Under the pieces are notes generated by a model. That model ran no database searches and was not told where the DNA came from. It saw only the letters and a list, made by a program, of their open reading frames with translations. A program made the translations under genes and the position numbers. From NCBI GenBank assembly GCA_963768715.1, contig CAVYJC010000007.1, positions 620,001 to 684,000 of the forward strand: a stretch of 64,000 bases of DNA. The letters are read 5' to 3'. Source of the DNA: DATKEJ01 sp963768715. GTDB taxonomy: Bacteria > Bacteroidota > Rhodothermia > Rhodothermales > DATKEJ01. Numbering within the stretch: position 1 is the first letter of the stretch; each line of letters starts with the position of its first letter. This document shows, piece after piece, positions 25,920 through 35,552 of the stretch.

Positions 25920-28603
25920 CTATCTGAATCTGAACGTTCTGACTGCGAAGGGGGGCCAGCTGGACCTGATTGTTCCGTCCTCCGACAACGCAGCGGGACC
26001 CTCGGGTGTTTCATCGACACGAGCACTGTGGGCCTCTTTCGGACGCCAGCCCAGTTTCAGCTCGCCGTTGACATGTGACGGCGTCGGATTTGAAACACGG
26101 ATGACGAGCCCGTCACCATCCTCCGACTCTTTCGCAGCAGACACCACAAGAGCGGCCGGTGTGACCTTCGCCAGGAATTTCCCGTCGAGTGTCTCGTCCT
26201 TTGCCCTGAGGTTCTTAAACATGAGCGGCTCGGTGAAGCAGGCCACTTCGGAAAGCAGGACAGGCGCCTGATCGATCCAAGGTGCCTGGTGCGGGAGGAA
26301 CGCATATTCGAACACGTGCATACCCGGACACTGCGCGTCAGGCGTTTCGTTGTGCCAACCTGACTGGCCAGACGGGCGCATGCTCAAATCGCCGCGCGAG
26401 AGCTGACCGACGCACCGCAGTAGCGTGAGTGCAATCCGACCTCCGGAATCGTACACCAATTCGTATTCGGGAAGCCCGGCCGCAACGACGGTAGCACCAC
26501 GATCTTTATCCTCAACAGTTACAAAGCGTTGCATACAGGATACTGCCGCCGGCACTTCGATCCAGAAGTCGGCCGGGTTGTACTGCTTCTGCTGACGCTC
26601 CACCACGGCGAACGCACTTTCGGCGAAATGGGTATTCGTGTCGCATCCCGTTTCGAACACAACGCGCAGGCGATGATCGCGCGCCTGATTGTCGAGCTCC
26701 GTTCGAAAGCGAACGAGCTTGCTTCCCGGCTGAAGGCTGACCGTCGTCGTAAAAGGAAGGGTCGTCCTCTCGTCAGAGCGACGATGGCCGGCCTCCTCGA
26801 ATTGCAGTGGGACCTCGAAGACTCCTGAGATCCGAGATTTCAGCCGTGAGGCGAGTGCTCCGAATCTCAACCTGATGCACGGCTTGATCAGAGTGCAGCA
26901 CTGTATCGTTTCGCGGCGGTGAGTAGTTGTACTCATCGCCGGCCGCCCCACCGTCTTCGAGAACGCCGAGCGGACCGTAGCGCATGCCCGTCTCTATATC
27001 GGTCACCAAAATCCTCCCTCGCTCATCCGCTTCGACGCGAACATGCTCATTCTGAATGTAGCCATCGCCCGTCTGAAAGGGACTGGAGGAAGGCAGGTCG
27101 AATCCGTCCTGACGAATGATGCGGAGGGTTTTGAATCCGAGCGGCGGTACATCATCCACTTTCACGGCTACCCGAAAACGCTCGGCCATATACTGAGAGG
27201 GATAGTTGTACCGGGTATGTGAGATGCCGTAATGATCGCCCCGCTCAAGGACCTCGAAGGGCACTCTATTTCCATCCGAATCCTCCAGTCGGAAGCCCTC
27301 GACCGGGGGCTTCGCAGGCTCCACAACGACATCGGGATTCAGTCCCACAACGATGTCCTGACGGTAGAAATCGATATCGCACTCAGCGACTTCGCTGCGA
27401 GTCCCAGAGGTCGAATTGAAAACGACGATCGTCTGATCGTCGCCCGACTCACCTTCGAGGTCTGACACGAGCGAGAGCCATACAAAGCGTTCGAAGGCAT
27501 TCCCGAGATTCTTGACCTTCTCAAACCGGGTCATCATCTCTCGATGGACGGGATCGATCGAGCATCCACAGATAGAATCGTGTGGGTGATTTTGCAGCAG
27601 CGTCTTCCACGCCTGCCTGAGCAGTGCGCGCTGCGACGCGCCCCCGCCGGCCACGACGAGGGCGTTCAGCGGCTCCAGGTAGCGTTCAATCAAACGCTGG
27701 CAGCGGGCGTTTGCCTGCTTGATGTAGGTTCGCGCCGAATACACGCCGCCGGTAACATTGAAGGCCCAGCGATATCCGAATCGCATCTCGCCATCGACGA
27801 CCGGCAGGCTGTCGATGTCGACATCCGCCTTGAGATCACGAAAGAAAGCAGCCAGATTCGAATGACTGACACGGGCCTCAGGGTTCAGCCGTCGATTCAG
27901 CAAGTCAAGTGCGTCAGGAAGAGCCGCCGACGGCCAGTGATGATCGCCACCGCTCAGAAGAAGGCGCTCGGACGTCGTAGCACGCGGATCGACCTTCTTA
28001 CGGACTGCTTCGAATCGCTCGATAACATCCGCTTCTTCAGAGGTTGGGAAATAGGCCTCACTGTATCCTCCGGAATGGAGGTGTTCCATCAGGACCCAGC
28101 TCCCGTCCGGGGCCGTCCACCGATACTCCGATCCTTCCTGGCCGGGTTCACCACCGAATCCCCTCCACGCAATCGCCGTGTCGATTCCGAATCCCCGTAG
28201 AATCTGTGGGATCTGAGCCGTGTGCCCAAACGAGTCTGGGATATACCCGGTGAAGTCGTGCGCGCCGAGTGACCCAGCGGCCGATGTCCCAATCAGTAGA
28301 TTTCGGATGATGGCTTCGCCGCTGACCAGAAACGAATCGGGAAGAACGTACCACGGACCCACGAAAAGGCGTCCGGCCTCGACAAGGGCCGCCAGTTTTC
28401 CCGGCCATCTCGGGCTTTACCTCGAGATAGTCATCGATAACCGATGTCTGCCCGTCCAGTAGAAAACTCTTGTAGGCAGGATCCCTATCGATAATCTCGA
28501 GCAGGTCGTCGATCATGTGGACGAGCATCGCCCGGAACTCGTCGAAGGTCATGTACCATTCTCGATCCCAGTGGGAGTGCGGAATGACATGGTATGTAGT
28601 CAT
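25920..28603 (-). CDS. GH38 alpha-mannosidase, two frameshifts
   Basis: Three pieces make one protein of about 895 residues, normal for GH38. The N-terminus YHVIPHSHWDREWYMTFDEF has the zinc-binding HSHWDREW and the start of the catalytic domain. An extra base in the TTTT run at 28396-28399 breaks the frame; repaired, EMAGKLAALVEAGRLFVGPW continues into GYIPDSFGHTAQIPQILRGF (catalytic Asp zone) and HPHDSICGCSIDPVHREMM. The second break lies at about 26820-26845, then VFEVPLQFEEAGHR and the C-terminal beta domains follow. GH38 enzymes release alpha-mannose. No signal peptide is visible. The gene begins 16 bases after a Gfo/Idh stop, so it is cotranscribed. Confidence 0.88.
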
Positions 28604-28618
28604 GAGTGTTTCTCCGTG

Positions 28619-29645
28619 TCAGACGAGCTCGCCGATCGCGGCGACGCGAACCGGACCACCGGTCTTGACCGACTCGTGGAGCGCCTCCACCACGGCGAGA
28701 GCGCTGATGGCATCTCCGACGGTTGCCCCCGTGAACTCTTTGCCGGCCAGTACGTCGGCAAATGCCTCCATCTGAAGGAGATAGCTCTCGCCGTCACTGT
28801 CCCGGAAATCAAATTCTTCTCTGGGTCCTTCACCCTGGCTGTTCACATCGACATTCTTGCGGTACCAACCCCGGTGCGGTGTCGAAGAAATCGTTGCTTC
28901 CGTGCCCGAAAGACGGAAGCTGAAATCCACCTGCGTGCAATAGTTCGATACGATCGTGCCAAGTCTGCCGTTCGCAAAGCGCATCGCAGCCACGAGTCCG
29001 TCGATGACTCCCGGCTCCGTGGTATACGACCCACCCATTGCCGAGACTTCCTTGATCGGACCGAGCAATGACTGCATGAGGTCGATTCCGTGAATGCCAA
29101 GTTGCATGACAGGAAGGAGTGGGCACAGATCCGGGCGCAGCCGCCAGACGGACTTCGGCATCCACCGTGTGTTGTCCGCCGAAAAATGGATCTCTGTCGA
29201 AATAATGTCGCCAAGCTTTCCGTCTCCCGACGAGCTCACGCATCCGCCAATAGGCGCTGGAGTAGCTCATGTTGTGGCCCACGACCAGCTTCACGCCGGC
29301 ACTCCGAGCCGCCTGCAGTATGGCAACGCCGTCTTCTACGTTGTTGGCAATTGGTTTCTCGACGAACACGTTGAGCCCGCGATCGAAGGCAGCGAGCGAC
29401 TGCTCGAGATGGAGGTGATTCGGCGTCACGAGGACGACCGCATCGAGTCCTTCGAAACGAAGCAGCTCGGCGTAATCGGTGACACCCTCGCAGCCGAAGC
29501 GCTTGGTCGATTTGGCCACCTCTTCCGGATTCGTGTCGCACACGATCGCAACTTCGATTGCATCGCAGGCTTCGGCCGAACGCTGTATGGATCCTCCGTG
29601 ACCTCCGAGGCCGACGATCCCGATCTTGTATGTTGTTTTGTCCAT
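28619..29645 (-). CDS. Gfo/Idh/MocA family sugar oxidoreductase, one frameshift
   Basis: IGIVGLGGHGGSIQRS is the NAD-binding loop; AFDRGLNVFVEKPIA is the EKP motif. At 29226-29228 an extra C in a CCC run (minus GGG) breaks the frame; repaired, MRELVGDGKLGDIISTEIHF continues to the C-terminal half with GIHGIDLMQSLLG. The repaired length is about 342 residues. It probably oxidises a sugar released by the neighbouring mannosidase or other hydrolases. It differs strongly from the Gfo/Idh at 21928. Confidence 0.88.
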
Positions 29646-29656
29646 GTCTATTGATT

Positions 29657-29680
29657 GTTGGGGCGAACAATGATTCGCCC
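29657..29680. repeat. Palindromic repeat, GGGCGAA...TTCGCCC
   Basis: A 7-bp perfect stem (GGGCGAA with TTCGCCC, loop CAATGA) at 29661-29680, preceded by GTTG. Same family as 29711-29737 and 23107-23132. Confidence 0.75.
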
Positions 29681-29710
29681 TTATCGCCTGTCGTTATACG
29701 GGTTGTGATT

Positions 29711-29737
29711 GTTGGCGCGAATGATCATTCGCCCCTA
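29711..29737. repeat. Palindromic repeat, GGCGCGAATGATCATTCGCCCC
   Basis: Near-perfect palindrome with GAATGATCATTC at its centre. The stop codon of the sugar isomerase (29725-29727) is within it, so the final residues are encoded by the repeat. Confidence 0.8.
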
Positions 29738-30537
29738 CCGTTTCCCAACATTTTCCGCAACGCCCACAGGCTCTCCCGCGTGTTTTCGATGAGGGGCGTT
29801 GCGTGCGTTTCGATCGTAACGTGATCGACGTCGGTGTCATCGGATACCCACGGCAGGTAATCCGTCCATGGGGTACTGCCTTTTCCGACAGGTCGCCAGG
29901 GAACGTCGGGATCATCAGGCGTGAAATCCTTCACGTGGACGTTCACGATGTAAGGCGCCAGCGCTTCGAATCCCGCTCGGTCGGGCAGGTAACCTCCCCA
30001 ATGGGAGTTCGCTGGATCCCAGTTTGCCTTCAGATTCGGATGTCCGATTTCGGCGAGCATCGCCGCTTCGTCGGCGGGCCGATCTACCCAGAAGTTGGGT
30101 TCGTTCTCGATGGCGATCGTCAGACCGTCCGCCGCAGCACGTTCCGCTGCCTGCTCAAAAGCACGCATGGCCAGCGTTCGATTTTCATCAGACTCACCGT
30201 CGTAGCGCTCACATCCGAACACGATGATGAGAGGACAGTCCAGGCGGAGCGCAAGATCGATCGTCTTGGGCAAAACGTTTTCGAGTTCGTCTCGAATCAC
30301 CGATCGGTTATCTGCATGTGTCTTCAGAATGCCGGGTGACACCGCCGTGATGCGGGATCCGGAGGCGCGGGCTTCATCGACGAGTCGCAGTTCCTCCGGT
30401 GTAAAGTTGGGAAAACGGGCAGTGGATCCTTCCCTCAACTCCAGCATTCCGATCCCCCACTGCCGGCACAGCGACAAAGATTCCCGGATATCCCTGGATA
30501 TCTCATCGGTCACTACGCCTATCTCTAGTTTTCTCAT
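29725..30537 (-). CDS. Sugar phosphate isomerase/epimerase-like TIM barrel
   Basis: A 270-residue protein from ATG 30537, chosen for the good GGAGG site nine bases upstream. The family signature includes IGVVTDEISRDIRESLSLCR, ITAVSPGILKTHA, IAIENEPNFWVDRPA (metal-binding Glu) and LKANWDPANSHWGGYLP (Asp, His). It belongs to the xylose-isomerase-like barrel superfamily (AP endonuclease 2 family), used for sugar and inositol isomerisation. It lies between the solute-binding gene and the Gfo/Idh gene. The last residues (NGRGE) come from a palindromic repeat. Confidence 0.88.
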   Translation of the reverse strand: MRKLEIGVVTDEISRDIRESLSLCRQWGIGMLELREGSTARFPNFTPEELRLVDEARASGSRITAVSPGILKTHADNRSVIRDELENVLPKTIDLALRLDCPLIIVFGCERYDGESDENRTLAMRAFEQAAERAAADGLTIAIENEPNFWVDRPADEAAMLAEIGHPNLKANWDPANSHWGGYLPDRAGFEALAPYIVNVHVKDFTPDDPDVPWRPVGKGSTPWTDYLPWVSDDTDVDHVTIETHATPLIENTRESLWALRKMLGNGRGE

Positions 30538-30757
30538 GAACTTACCTCCGGCATTCAAGCCGCTCGCGATTCTATGGATGCTTCTTGCGTCCAACCGTCT
30601 CGTTTCCGAACGGGTTGAACAAAAGGGCTTTAAGGTACGGACAGTCCCACTCGTCCGCTATCAGGTGGAACCTCACGTCGTCGGGATTTGCCGGGACTTC
30701 AATTTTGGCGCGCGTTTACGTTGAACGGATGGGCGTCGTGGCCATTCAGGTGCCGCG

Positions 30758-32062
30758 TCAACGCCCTTTGTTGAGTCGATCCAGCAGGGCGTTGATATCC
30801 TTTTCCGCACGCTCGAGCGTTTCATCGATTGTGAGGTGTCCATAGCAGAAGCGTTCGATGTAGGCGCCGAGGGTCTCGAGGGCCCGGTCCATTCCGGGTC
30901 CGGTGTTCGTTGGTGCCACGGGCTGCTCCAGAAACGTCTGGACGAGCGGGTCCTGAGCATACTTCGGGAGCGTGGCAATGGACTTTATAGTGGGAGTTGT
31001 TCCACCCGAATCCATCATCCTCGCGTAGGCCTCGTCACTCATGAGAAACTGTACAAAGCGCCATGCCGCCTCTCTGTCCTGCGACTCGGCGTTCACCGTC
31101 AGGACATAGCTGGCGCCGTCCGAGAGCGAGAATTTCTTCCGAGGAATGGGGGCTAGACCATACTCCACGTTCGGATAGTGTTCAGCGAGGAATCTGGTCA
31201 TGTACGATTCCCTGAAGAAGATGGCGACCTTTTCCTGGCCAAAACCCTGCTCGTCTCCGTCGAGACGAATCGAATCGATCTTTCTATCGAGGATCGTCTT
31301 GTAGAATCCCAGTGCTTCTCGTCCTTCCGGAGAGTTGAATGCCGCCCTCTTGCCGTCGGGCGTGAACGGGTGACCTCCCGCCGAGTAGAGGAAGGTCAGC
31401 CACTTACCCGCAATCCCCGGAATGACACCGGTCTTCCGTATGAAGAAACCCGCGCGCGTCGGTTCACCCGACGCATCGCGAACCGTGAGGCGATCGGCAT
31501 AGTCGAGCAACTCGTCCCAGGTCCTTGGTGGTCGATCAGGATCCAGGCCCACCTCGCGAAACAGCTTCTTGTTATAGAACATGACCGTCCACGCCGCGTT
31601 GTTGGCGATCCCATAGCAGGTGCCGTCGACGTACCCCGACTGGCGGACGAATTCGTTGAGGCTGTTCTCATCGACCATTTTCTTGATGTAGGGCGGACAC
31701 CTGGCCAGCAACCCCTTCCGAGCAAATTTCGCAGCAAGGGCCTCCGCTACGGGTACGATGTCGGGAGCCTGGTGGCTGGCGAACATCAGTCGCAGCTTTA
31801 CCTCGAAGTCCTTGAGCGACGCCCCGGGGAAATGCATGATTTGCACGTCGAGGGCGGGGTTTCGCTCTTCAAACGTCTTTTCCGCCCAGGCGTAGTAGTC
31901 CGACTCTTTTGGGCTGAGAAACATGAGGAAGATCCGGATCGGGATTCGGCCATCGGACGACTGCTCGTGCGATCCGCATCCGGCAAGAATCGCCACCAGA
32001 ATCAGAGTAAGGATCAGAAGAGGTACTCGGACGCAGTCCGTCCTGCGAAGGTAGGAGACCAT
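30758..32062 (-). CDS. Sugar ABC transporter extracellular solute-binding lipoprotein
   Basis: A 434-residue family 1 solute-binding protein. The start at ATG 32062 gives a short signal with a lipobox (LVAILAGC). PIRIFLMFLSPKESDYYAWA opens the mature protein; QIMHFPGASLKDFEVKL, NNAAWTVMFYNKKLFREVGL and GTTPTIKSIATLPKYAQD follow the usual order. It captures oligosaccharides in the periplasm and feeds the two permeases encoded upstream. The longer open frame upstream runs through repeats and was rejected. Confidence 0.92.
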   Translation of the reverse strand: MVSYLRRTDCVRVPLLILTLILVAILAGCGSHEQSSDGRIPIRIFLMFLSPKESDYYAWAEKTFEERNPALDVQIMHFPGASLKDFEVKLRLMFASHQAPDIVPVAEALAAKFARKGLLARCPPYIKKMVDENSLNEFVRQSGYVDGTCYGIANNAAWTVMFYNKKLFREVGLDPDRPPRTWDELLDYADRLTVRDASGEPTRAGFFIRKTGVIPGIAGKWLTFLYSAGGHPFTPDGKRAAFNSPEGREALGFYKTILDRKIDSIRLDGDEQGFGQEKVAIFFRESYMTRFLAEHYPNVEYGLAPIPRKKFSLSDGASYVLTVNAESQDREAAWRFVQFLMSDEAYARMMDSGGTTPTIKSIATLPKYAQDPLVQTFLEQPVAPTNTGPGMDRALETLGAYIERFCYGHLTIDETLERAEKDINALLDRLNKGR

Positions 32063-32068
32063 TTGAGG

Positions 32069-32102
32069 CCCGGTGTCCTGGGTCCGGGGTTCGGCATCGG
32101 GT
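32069..32102. repeat. Degenerate heptamers (GGTCCGG-like)
   Basis: Sequence just before the lipoprotein start reads in period 7: CCCGGTG TCCTGGG TCCGGGG TTCGGCA TCGGG. It resembles the variant part of the 8941-9045 array. Confidence 0.5.
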
Positions 32103-32240
32103 GCACCTGCTCTGCTATTCCCGCGAAGGTCGAAGATCCGGCGAAGCCATGCGAAGCCTGGGCGGGAATCCAATCTGGATACGAATGTTTCGAGACCCGC
32201 CGCAGGCGTTGTCACCCGCCTGCGGGCAGAGGGTAGTTCG

Positions 32241-32277
32241 TTCAAATCTTCTGGATCCCCGCCCCCACGGGGATGAC
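32241..32277. repeat. REP-like palindromic repeat, copy 1
   Basis: TTCAAATCTTCTGGATCCCC followed by GCCCCCACGGGGATGAC. Differs by two or three bases from copy 2 at 32324-32360. Repeats of the form GTCATCCCCGC...GCGGGGATCCAGA occur in many bacteria. Confidence 0.9.
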
Positions 32278-32305
32278 GTATGCGGCGACTCGGCCCCATT
32301 CCACT

Positions 32306-33211
32306 TCAATTCTGATTTCTGAATTCAAATCTTCTGGATCCCCGCCTCCGCGGGGATGACCTCAGCCTTTTAGTCCCGTCAGTCGTTACTCCCTTAATAA
32401 ACTGTCGCTGCATCAGCAGGAAGAATCCGATAATCGGGAGCACCGCTACGGTAGATGCAGCCATCATCTTCACGTACTCGGGATTGTTGATGTCCGAGAA
32501 TCCGAGGATGCCGACCTCAATAGGCTTGAGCGCTTCCGAGTTGATGACGATCAGCGGCCAGAGAAAGTCGCTCCATGACCACATGAACAGGAAGATGGCG
32601 TAAGCGGCAAGCGCCGGACGGATATTCGGAACGATCACGCTGAAATACGTTCGCAACGTACCGCAGCCATCCACCTTGGCAGCGTCGATCAAGTCGTCGG
32701 GAATGCCTACGATGCTCTGACGGAAAAGAAAGATGCCGAACGGCTCCATCAGTCCGACCACGATCACCGCCCAATACGTGTCGACCCAGCCGAACCGGAC
32801 CATCATTTCATAGAGGGTCAGCATCTTGATCTGGAACGGGATCATCATCGTGACGATGATCGCCCCAAAGATCAACCGGTTGCCGCGAAACTTCAGCTTT
32901 GCAAAAATAAATCCGGCCAGTGAGCAAAAAAAGAGGGCGGGAATCATCTTCATCCCGGAATAGAACGCCGAGTTGAGATAATAAGTGAGCATGGGACGCT
33001 CCCTGAACACGGCCTCGTAGTTCTCCAGCACCCACGGATGTGGAAGCATGTTTTTCGCGACTGCCCACAGCTGGCGGGGGGTATCGAAAAAGGCTTCAGC
33101 GTCCGCCGCCGTCTTGAAGGACGTCAGAATCATCCAGAGCAGCGGACCCACCATCACGATCGCACCGAGTAGCAGGACGAGATGCACGACGGATGCCCGC
33201 ACCACTTCCAT
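32306..33211 (-). CDS. Sugar ABC transporter permease (MalG type), C-terminus altered by a repeat
   Basis: A permease of MalG type with six membrane segments. The EAA loop is DLIDAAKVDGCGTLRTYFSV, and the C-terminus has GFFLLMQRQFIKGVTTDGTK. MalG-type proteins normally stop soon after this. Removing one T from the TTTT at 32368-32371 gives TKG and a stop at 32362-32364. As it stands the frame runs 18 more codons through a REP-like repeat (RSSPRRRGSR) to 32306. The start is ATG 33211 (MEVVRASVVHLVLLLGAIVM); a GTG at 33253 is possible. It forms the pore with the permease at 34665. Confidence 0.9.
   Translation of the reverse strand: MEVVRASVVHLVLLLGAIVMVGPLLWMILTSFKTAADAEAFFDTPRQLWAVAKNMLPHPWVLENYEAVFRERPMLTYYLNSAFYSGMKMIPALFFCSLAGFIFAKLKFRGNRLIFGAIIVTMMIPFQIKMLTLYEMMVRFGWVDTYWAVIVVGLMEPFGIFLFRQSIVGIPDDLIDAAKVDGCGTLRTYFSVIVPNIRPALAAYAIFLFMWSWSDFLWPLIVINSEALKPIEVGILGFSDINNPEYVKMMAASTVAVLPIIGFFLLMQRQFIKGVTTDGTKRLRSSPRRRGSRRFEFRNQN
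32324..32360. repeat. REP-like palindromic repeat, copy 2
   Basis: Same 37-base unit as 32241-32277, with GCCTCCGCGGGGATGAC at the end. It lies inside the extended C-terminus of the MalG-type permease. Confidence 0.9.
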
Positions 33212-33270
33212 TCGTCGCGCCGCTGAATTCAGACCTACGTTGGGGAGGCTCACCGTTCCGCTTCTGTCGT

Positions 33271-34572
33271 TCAGTGCAATAGTCCTAGTGCCGCCTTCGT
33301 ACCTGCAACCACGCGGTCGCATTCTTCCGGGAAGTTGAAAAGGTGCGTGGAAACTCTAATGGCATCCAAACCTCTCTCGGTGACGATGCGGAGACGCATG
33401 TGGTACTGGTCCGAAAGAAACTTGTTAAGGTCATCATAACCGACGGAATCGGTCTTGAATGTGGTCATTGCTGCCGACAGCCCCGGAACGGAGGGCGTGA
33501 GCACGGTTACACCGGGAATCTCTCGAAGACCGGCCCTGAGATATTCCGCCAGCCCGTGTCCACGCTCCACGACCCGATCCATTCCGATGCGTTTAAGGAA
33601 GCGGATCGCTTCGAGGATCCCGAGAACGGAGGCCGAGTCTCGTGTGCCGGGCTCGTAGCGCTGGGCGGTCGGATTGTATGCAAAAGAATCCGGGAGTTCG
33701 TACCCGTCGTCTGAGTATGCACCGACTTCAGTCGGCATCACTTCGTCGAGCCTCTCGGCCTTTATGTAGAGGATGCCGGTGCCATGTGGCGCGAGCATCC
33801 ATTTGTGGCAGCTCGTTGCGTACGAGTCGCAATTGATGGCGTGCACATTGACAGGAATCTGGCCGGCCGACTGGGCGCCGTCGATGTGAAACCAGATACC
33901 TTTGTCGTGCGCAAGCCGCGCGATATCGTCCACGGGAAGAAGGATTCCTGTCGGAGCGGTGATGTGGCTGACCTGAATAACGCGCGTTCGATCGTTGATG
34001 AGATCGTTGATGCGGGTCAGATTTCCATCGGCCGAATTGGGGTCAGGCTCGAAGATCCGCACCTTGATTCCCTGGGACTTCTGCCGGCTCATCCATGGTG
34101 TAGATCCACCTGGATGGGCGTGCGATTCGAAAATCACCTCGTCACCCGATCGAAGATTGAGTCCCGATGCCACCGTCGAATTGCCTTCCGTCGCGTTGCG
34201 CATGAACGCAATCTCGTAGGGCGCCGCTCCGATGAACTGCGCCACTTCCTCCCGCGATTCATCTATGGTGTGGTGTCCATGTTCCGACCAGTATTGGAGA
34301 TCCATCACGGTGCGCTGCACCTTGTCCAGAACGGGATACGACGCGGGCCCTAAGCCGCCGGTATTGAAATACGCGCGCTCATGCGTCAGCGGAAATTGCG
34401 ATCTGACGACCTCCCAGAAGACATCGTCATCCAGACCGTCCTCCGGAGGCCAGGGATGTCGCCTCCACCCTCCGCCCATTCCCAGCATACCGAGTGCAAG
34501 GGTGCTCTTACCGGAGGCAGCCAGAAAGCCTCGTCTCGTGATTTTCTTCCGTTGATCTCGATTCACATCCAT
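33271..34572 (-). CDS. Tat-exported class V aminotransferase (isopenicillin-N-epimerase-like)
   Basis: A 433-residue PLP enzyme. The N-terminus KKITRRGFLAASGKSTLALG is a twin-arginine signal (RRGFL). YFNTGGLGPASYP, MRNATEGNSTVASGLNL, GIWFHIDGAQSAGQIPVNVH (PLP Asp) and SCHKWMLAPHGTGILY (Lys Schiff base) are typical of class V enzymes related to isopenicillin-N epimerase and cysteine desulfurases. Export of a folded PLP enzyme is unusual; the gene lies between the two sugar permeases of the ABC system, so it may act on an amino sugar or amino compound in the periplasm. Substrate unknown. Confidence 0.9.
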   Translation of the reverse strand: MDVNRDQRKKITRRGFLAASGKSTLALGMLGMGGGWRRHPWPPEDGLDDDVFWEVVRSQFPLTHERAYFNTGGLGPASYPVLDKVQRTVMDLQYWSEHGHHTIDESREEVAQFIGAAPYEIAFMRNATEGNSTVASGLNLRSGDEVIFESHAHPGGSTPWMSRQKSQGIKVRIFEPDPNSADGNLTRINDLINDRTRVIQVSHITAPTGILLPVDDIARLAHDKGIWFHIDGAQSAGQIPVNVHAINCDSYATSCHKWMLAPHGTGILYIKAERLDEVMPTEVGAYSDDGYELPDSFAYNPTAQRYEPGTRDSASVLGILEAIRFLKRIGMDRVVERGHGLAEYLRAGLREIPGVTVLTPSVPGLSAAMTTFKTDSVGYDDLNKFLSDQYHMRLRIVTERGLDAIRVSTHLFNFPEECDRVVAGTKAALGLLH

Positions 34573-34580
34573 CCTCCATC

Positions 34581-34658
34581 ATTGGCTAATTGCTAATTGA
34601 GCCTGACCGTCGTCCCAATTACTAATTATTAATTATTAATCATTAATTATTAATTCTT
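34581..34658. repeat. Heptamer repeats: GGCTAATT-type and AATTATT array
   Basis: The main array at 34617-34658 has six units of period 7 (AATTACT AATTATT AATTATT AATCATT AATTATT AATTCTT). Just before it, 34583-34599 reads GGCTAATTGCTAATTGA, also of period 7. The array lies 45-86 bases upstream of the aminotransferase start and just past the stop of the permease gene. Confidence 0.9.
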
Positions 34659-34664
34659 AATGCC

Positions 34665-35552
34665 TTACGTTTCTTTTCCTAACCTGAGTTGCGCCCACGT
34701 CAGCACTGATACAATAATCAGGAGAATGACGGCGGCGGCCGACGCATAGCCCATTTCGTCGTATTGAATGCCTTGCTCGTAAATATGATACACGATCGTT
34801 CGCGTCGAGTTGACGGGACCGCCGGCCGTGATGGCGAGCACGATGGCGAATACCTGAAAAGACCGAATGACCGCCGTGATCGAGACAAGCAGGACGATTG
34901 GCCGGAGTTGGGGCAGCGTCACATAAAAGAAATCCTGCACTCTTCCAGCCCCGTCGAGACTCGAAGCTTCGTAGTAGTCTCCGGGGATCGCCTGGATGGC
35001 CGCGGAAAAGAGGATAAGGTCGAAGCCCAGGTTTTTCCACACCGTGATGCCGATGAGCGACGGAAGTGCAAGGTGTTCGCTCAGCAGCCAAGGCTGTGGC
35101 TCCAGTCCGACCCATGTAAGCAGGAAGTTGAGCAGCCCATCCGAAGCGTAGAGCCAGCGCCAGATCATCGAGGTCGCGAGCAGAGAAGTCACGACCGGGA
35201 TAAAGTACAGGGTGCGATAGTACTTGGCCCAGCGCTCGGTTGACTCGACGAGCACCGCCAGCAGAAGCGCCAGGGCGACGCCGACGACCACGGCGACCGC
35301 CACAAAGAGGAGTGTGTTCCAGAGGGCCGAAAGGAAGAGCGGGTCGTGAAGCTGGCGTACGTAATTGTCGAGGCCGACAAAAGGAGTCTTTCTCAGGAGA
35401 AGGCCGTACTCCGTAAAGCTTATCCCGATGCTTTTTAGAATCGGGTAATACTGAAATACGAGGAAGAAGAGGATTACCGGAGCCAGGAGAAGATAGGCGG
35501 AAGACTCGTCTTTCCGCCTCCTGGTTAGCGTGATGGTCCGAGCATTAGCCAT
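34665..35552 (-). CDS. Sugar ABC transporter permease (MalF/UgpA type)
   Basis: A 295-residue permease with six membrane segments. AYLLLAPVILFFLVFQYYPI is the first, and the EAA loop is DYYEASSLDGAGRVQDFFYV. It starts within the stop of the upstream glycosidase gene (eight-base overlap ATGGCTAA, 35545-35552), which implies coupling. No ABC ATPase is encoded in this window, so an ATPase elsewhere must energise it. Confidence 0.95.
   Translation of the reverse strand: MANARTITLTRRRKDESSAYLLLAPVILFFLVFQYYPILKSIGISFTEYGLLLRKTPFVGLDNYVRQLHDPLFLSALWNTLLFVAVAVVVGVALALLLAVLVESTERWAKYYRTLYFIPVVTSLLATSMIWRWLYASDGLLNFLLTWVGLEPQPWLLSEHLALPSLIGITVWKNLGFDLILFSAAIQAIPGDYYEASSLDGAGRVQDFFYVTLPQLRPIVLLVSITAVIRSFQVFAIVLAITAGGPVNSTRTIVYHIYEQGIQYDEMGYASAAAVILLIIVSVLTWAQLRLGKET

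Noticed and set aside
30538..30757. Possible small gene between the isomerase and the solute-binding gene
   Set aside because: Only short frames without a start-site or composition signal; treated as intergenic.
31178..32236. 352-codon plus-strand frame
   Set aside because: Antisense to the solute-binding protein and running into repeats.
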